A stretch of 64,000 bases of DNA from Streptomyces prunicolor NBRC 13075 (GTDB lineage Bacteria; Actinomycetota; Actinomycetes; Streptomycetales; Streptomycetaceae). This document shows positions 62,669 through 64,000 of the stretch, piece after piece. How positions within the stretch are numbered: position 1 is the stretch's first letter; every line of letters starts with the position of its first letter. Made by a program: the position numbers and the translations under genes. The notes below the pieces were generated by a model. That model ran no database searches, was not told the DNA's origin, and saw nothing but the letters and a program-made list of their open reading frames with translations. The stretch is taken from positions 1-64,000 of the forward strand of contig NZ_BARF01000027.1 of the NCBI RefSeq assembly GCF_000367365.1, given 5' to 3'.

Positions 62669-63321
62669 ACCTGTCTCCAACTCTCCAGTACGGGCGCGCA
62701 CTTCCCGAATCCCGCCGTCAGGGCCGCGAGCGCGTCGCCGATACGCCAGGCGGTGCGGTCGCGCGGGCCGACGGGGTTGGAGACCGCGCGCAGTTCCAGG
62801 ACGGGGATGCCGTGCGCGGCGGCGGCCTCGGCGACGCCGAAGCCCTCCATCGCCTCGGCGAGGGCCCGGGGGTGGCGGGCGCGAAGTTCCTTTGCGCGGG
62901 CGGCCGTACCGGTCACCGTGGAGACGGTGAGTACGGCTCCGGTGCGGGCGCCGGTGGCGGCCGCGAGGTCTCGTACGAGTGCACTCGGCGGACGGTGGGT
63001 GACGGTCCCGAAGCCGAGCTCGGTGACCGGGACGAACCCGTCGGGGGTTTCCGCGCCCAGGTCGGCCGCGGTGATCTCGTCGGCGATCACGAGGGAACCG
63101 ACGGGCGCCTCGGGCTGGAATCCACCGGCGATCCCGGCGGAGACGACGAGGTCGTACGGGGTACCGGCGAGAGCGACGGCCGTAGCGGCGGCGGCAGCGG
63201 CGGGACCCACCCCGGCGGCGATGACATCGACCCGGCTGTCGCTCGTGAACGCCCGTGCCACCGCGTCCCGTTCGGCAGGGACGGCGGTGGCGACGAGAAT
63301 CCGTACGGACGACGTGGTCAG
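62665..63321 (-). CDS. mqnB: Futalosine hydrolase MqnB
   Basis: A 218-residue nucleoside phosphorylase-fold hydrolase splitting futalosine to dehypoxanthinylfutalosine. Landmarks are ILVATAVPAERDAVARAF, DLVVSAGIAGGFQ, VADEI-like IADEITAADLGAE, MEGFGVAEAAAAHGIPVLELRAVSN. The start is unclear. The place where relatives start (VRILVAT) has GTA. A CTG at 63321 overlaps the upstream stop as CTGA, and a GTG at 63348 would extend nine residues. I use 63321 tentatively. It precedes mqnD by a 4-base overlap. Confidence 0.88.
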   Translation of the reverse strand: MTTSSVRILVATAVPAERDAVARAFTSDSRVDVIAAGVGPAAAAAATAVALAGTPYDLVVSAGIAGGFQPEAPVGSLVIADEITAADLGAETPDGFVPVTELGFGTVTHRPPSALVRDLAAATGARTGAVLTVSTVTGTAARAKELRARHPRALAEAMEGFGVAEAAAAHGIPVLELRAVSNPVGPRDRTAWRIGDALAALTAGFGKCAPVLESWRQV

Positions 63322-63782
63322 GAGTCCTTCTTGAACTTGAAGGACCACAGGCCCTTGACCGTCTTGTCGCCCTCCTTGATGGAGACGACGGTCGAGTTGC
63401 CGGTCGCGCCGTACTGGGTGTTGAAGAACACGCTGCCGGGGATCGTGCGGTACGTCTTCTTGCTGGAGTCGGTCAGCGGCTGACCGTTCATCAGGATCGT
63501 CCAGCCGTTGTCGGCGATCTTCGGGTCGACACCGAAGCGCACGGTCTCGTCCGGGTCGACAGAGATCGACGTGGAGGCCTTCAGGCACTTCGTCAGCTCC
63601 GCGGTCTTCACCGCGTCGCCGTCGTTGTAGCAGGTGGCCTCGGTGTGGACCGAGTTCCTCCCGACGGTGATCGTCGAAACCGGCGTCGGCTTGTCGCACG
63701 CCGACAGGACGAGCAGTCCGGCGGAAACGGCGCCGGCGGCGGCGACGGCGCGGCGGCGTCGCACAGCGGATTGCATGGTCAT
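63318..63782 (-). CDS. Secreted lipoprotein, Ig-like domain
   Basis: A 154-residue lipoprotein. The signal (MTMQSAVRRRRAVAAAGAVSAGLLVL) ends in the lipobox LSAC. The mature part (TITVGRNSVHTEATCYNDG, VDPDETVRFGVDPKIADNGWTILMNG) looks like a small beta-sandwich with two conserved Cys. Function unknown. It overlaps mqnB by three or four bases and is transcribed with it. ATG 63776 is an alternative. Confidence 0.85.
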   Translation of the reverse strand: MTMQSAVRRRRAVAAAGAVSAGLLVLSACDKPTPVSTITVGRNSVHTEATCYNDGDAVKTAELTKCLKASTSISVDPDETVRFGVDPKIADNGWTILMNGQPLTDSSKKTYRTIPGSVFFNTQYGATGNSTVVSIKEGDKTVKGLWSFKFKKDS

Positions 63783-63855
63783 GGGGCGAAGGCTATCGGG
63801 CCCGTCCAGTACTCCCCCCACGTGGGGTGCGGCGTGCCGGGCCGGGTGGCGAGGG

Positions 63856-64000
63856 TTAGGCCACTCGCGGGCGTCCGCCGGTCCCCTGACGGGCCGAGGC
63901 GAGCAGCCCGCGCAGGGTGGTCAGCCAGCCCAGGGCGATGACTCCGGCGGCGAGGGTGAAGCCGAGGGCGCCGTTCAGCGGCATGACGATGCCGATCGCG
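63856..64000 (-). CDS. C-terminal end of a membrane protein, partial
   Basis: The visible 47 codons read PLNGALGFTLAAGVIALGW, then a positively charged tail ending RVA-stop. This is one membrane span at the end of a longer protein whose start is outside the window. I do not recognise the family. Confidence 0.6.
   Translation of the reverse strand, partial: AIGIVMPLNGALGFTLAAGVIALGWLTTLRGLLASARQGTGGRPRVA

Overview
The window is very GC-rich, with short intergenic gaps, GTG/TTG starts and Streptomyces-type genes: a CdgB-like diguanylate cyclase, DasR-type operators, the ScoF4-type cold-shock gene, groEL2 and futalosine menaquinone genes. It is almost certainly a Streptomyces chromosome. From memory, much of the gene order follows the S. 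coelicolor SCO4277-SCO4328 neighbourhood. I could not run a search to confirm this.

Layout. (1) 1-8.4 kb: a GH26 mannanase (3' end outside the window), a DUF1266 protein, TerD, the ribosome-rescue hydrolase ArfB, a GNAT acetyltransferase, a flavin reductase, the diguanylate cyclase and a membrane-anchored carbohydrate-binding protein. (2) 8.4-14.8 kb: an amino-sugar block, nagK-nagA-pfkB, divergent from two tandem sugar-binding lipoproteins across a pair of dre-like sites. (3) 14.9-18.4 kb: otsB, otsA and gpgS (trehalose and glucosylglycerate metabolism). (4) 18.5-21.1 kb: a SAM riboswitch, threonine synthase, a CysO-like sulfur carrier and scoF4. (5) 21.1-28.9 kb: an accessory island between scoF4 and groEL2. 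It holds an ATP-grasp ligase, an EamA exporter, a radical SAM enzyme, a free-standing B3/B4 tRNA-editing domain, a BesD/HalD-type Fe/2OG halogenase and a CPA2 antiporter. (6) 29-40.9 kb: groEL2 with CIRCE, an old-yellow-enzyme homologue, a phosphoesterase, a small accessory patch (Scr1-type regulator, DUF397 protein, decayed antitoxin), a methyltransferase, an F420 oxidoreductase, an AraC regulator and an acyl-CoA dehydrogenase. (7) 41-44.4 kb: murP-murQ-murR-like genes for MurNAc. (8) 44.5-64 kb: GNAT, HD and mycothiol-dependent enzymes, cutC, a HelD-like ATPase, XPB helicase with a separated XPB/Ssl2-like partner, a STAND NTPase, NUDIX and HAD hydrolases, a second cold-shock protein and mqnB-mqnD.

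The strongest candidate for an undescribed system is the island in (5). The halogenase has the His-x-Gly triad (H145, G147, H212), with the same spacing I recall for BesD. Next to it are an ATP-grasp ligase, a radical SAM enzyme, an exporter and a stand-alone tRNA-editing domain. I infer a pathway that makes a halogenated amino acid or small peptide antimetabolite, where the editing domain protects the host proteome from the product.

Two structural themes cross the window. Tandem repeats of 10-23 bp sit on the stop codons of five unrelated genes, as if gene ends were repeatedly duplicated. A dispersed Streptomyces repeat occurs three times: once inside the nagA coding start, once after thrC, and once as a large hairpin in front of murQ.
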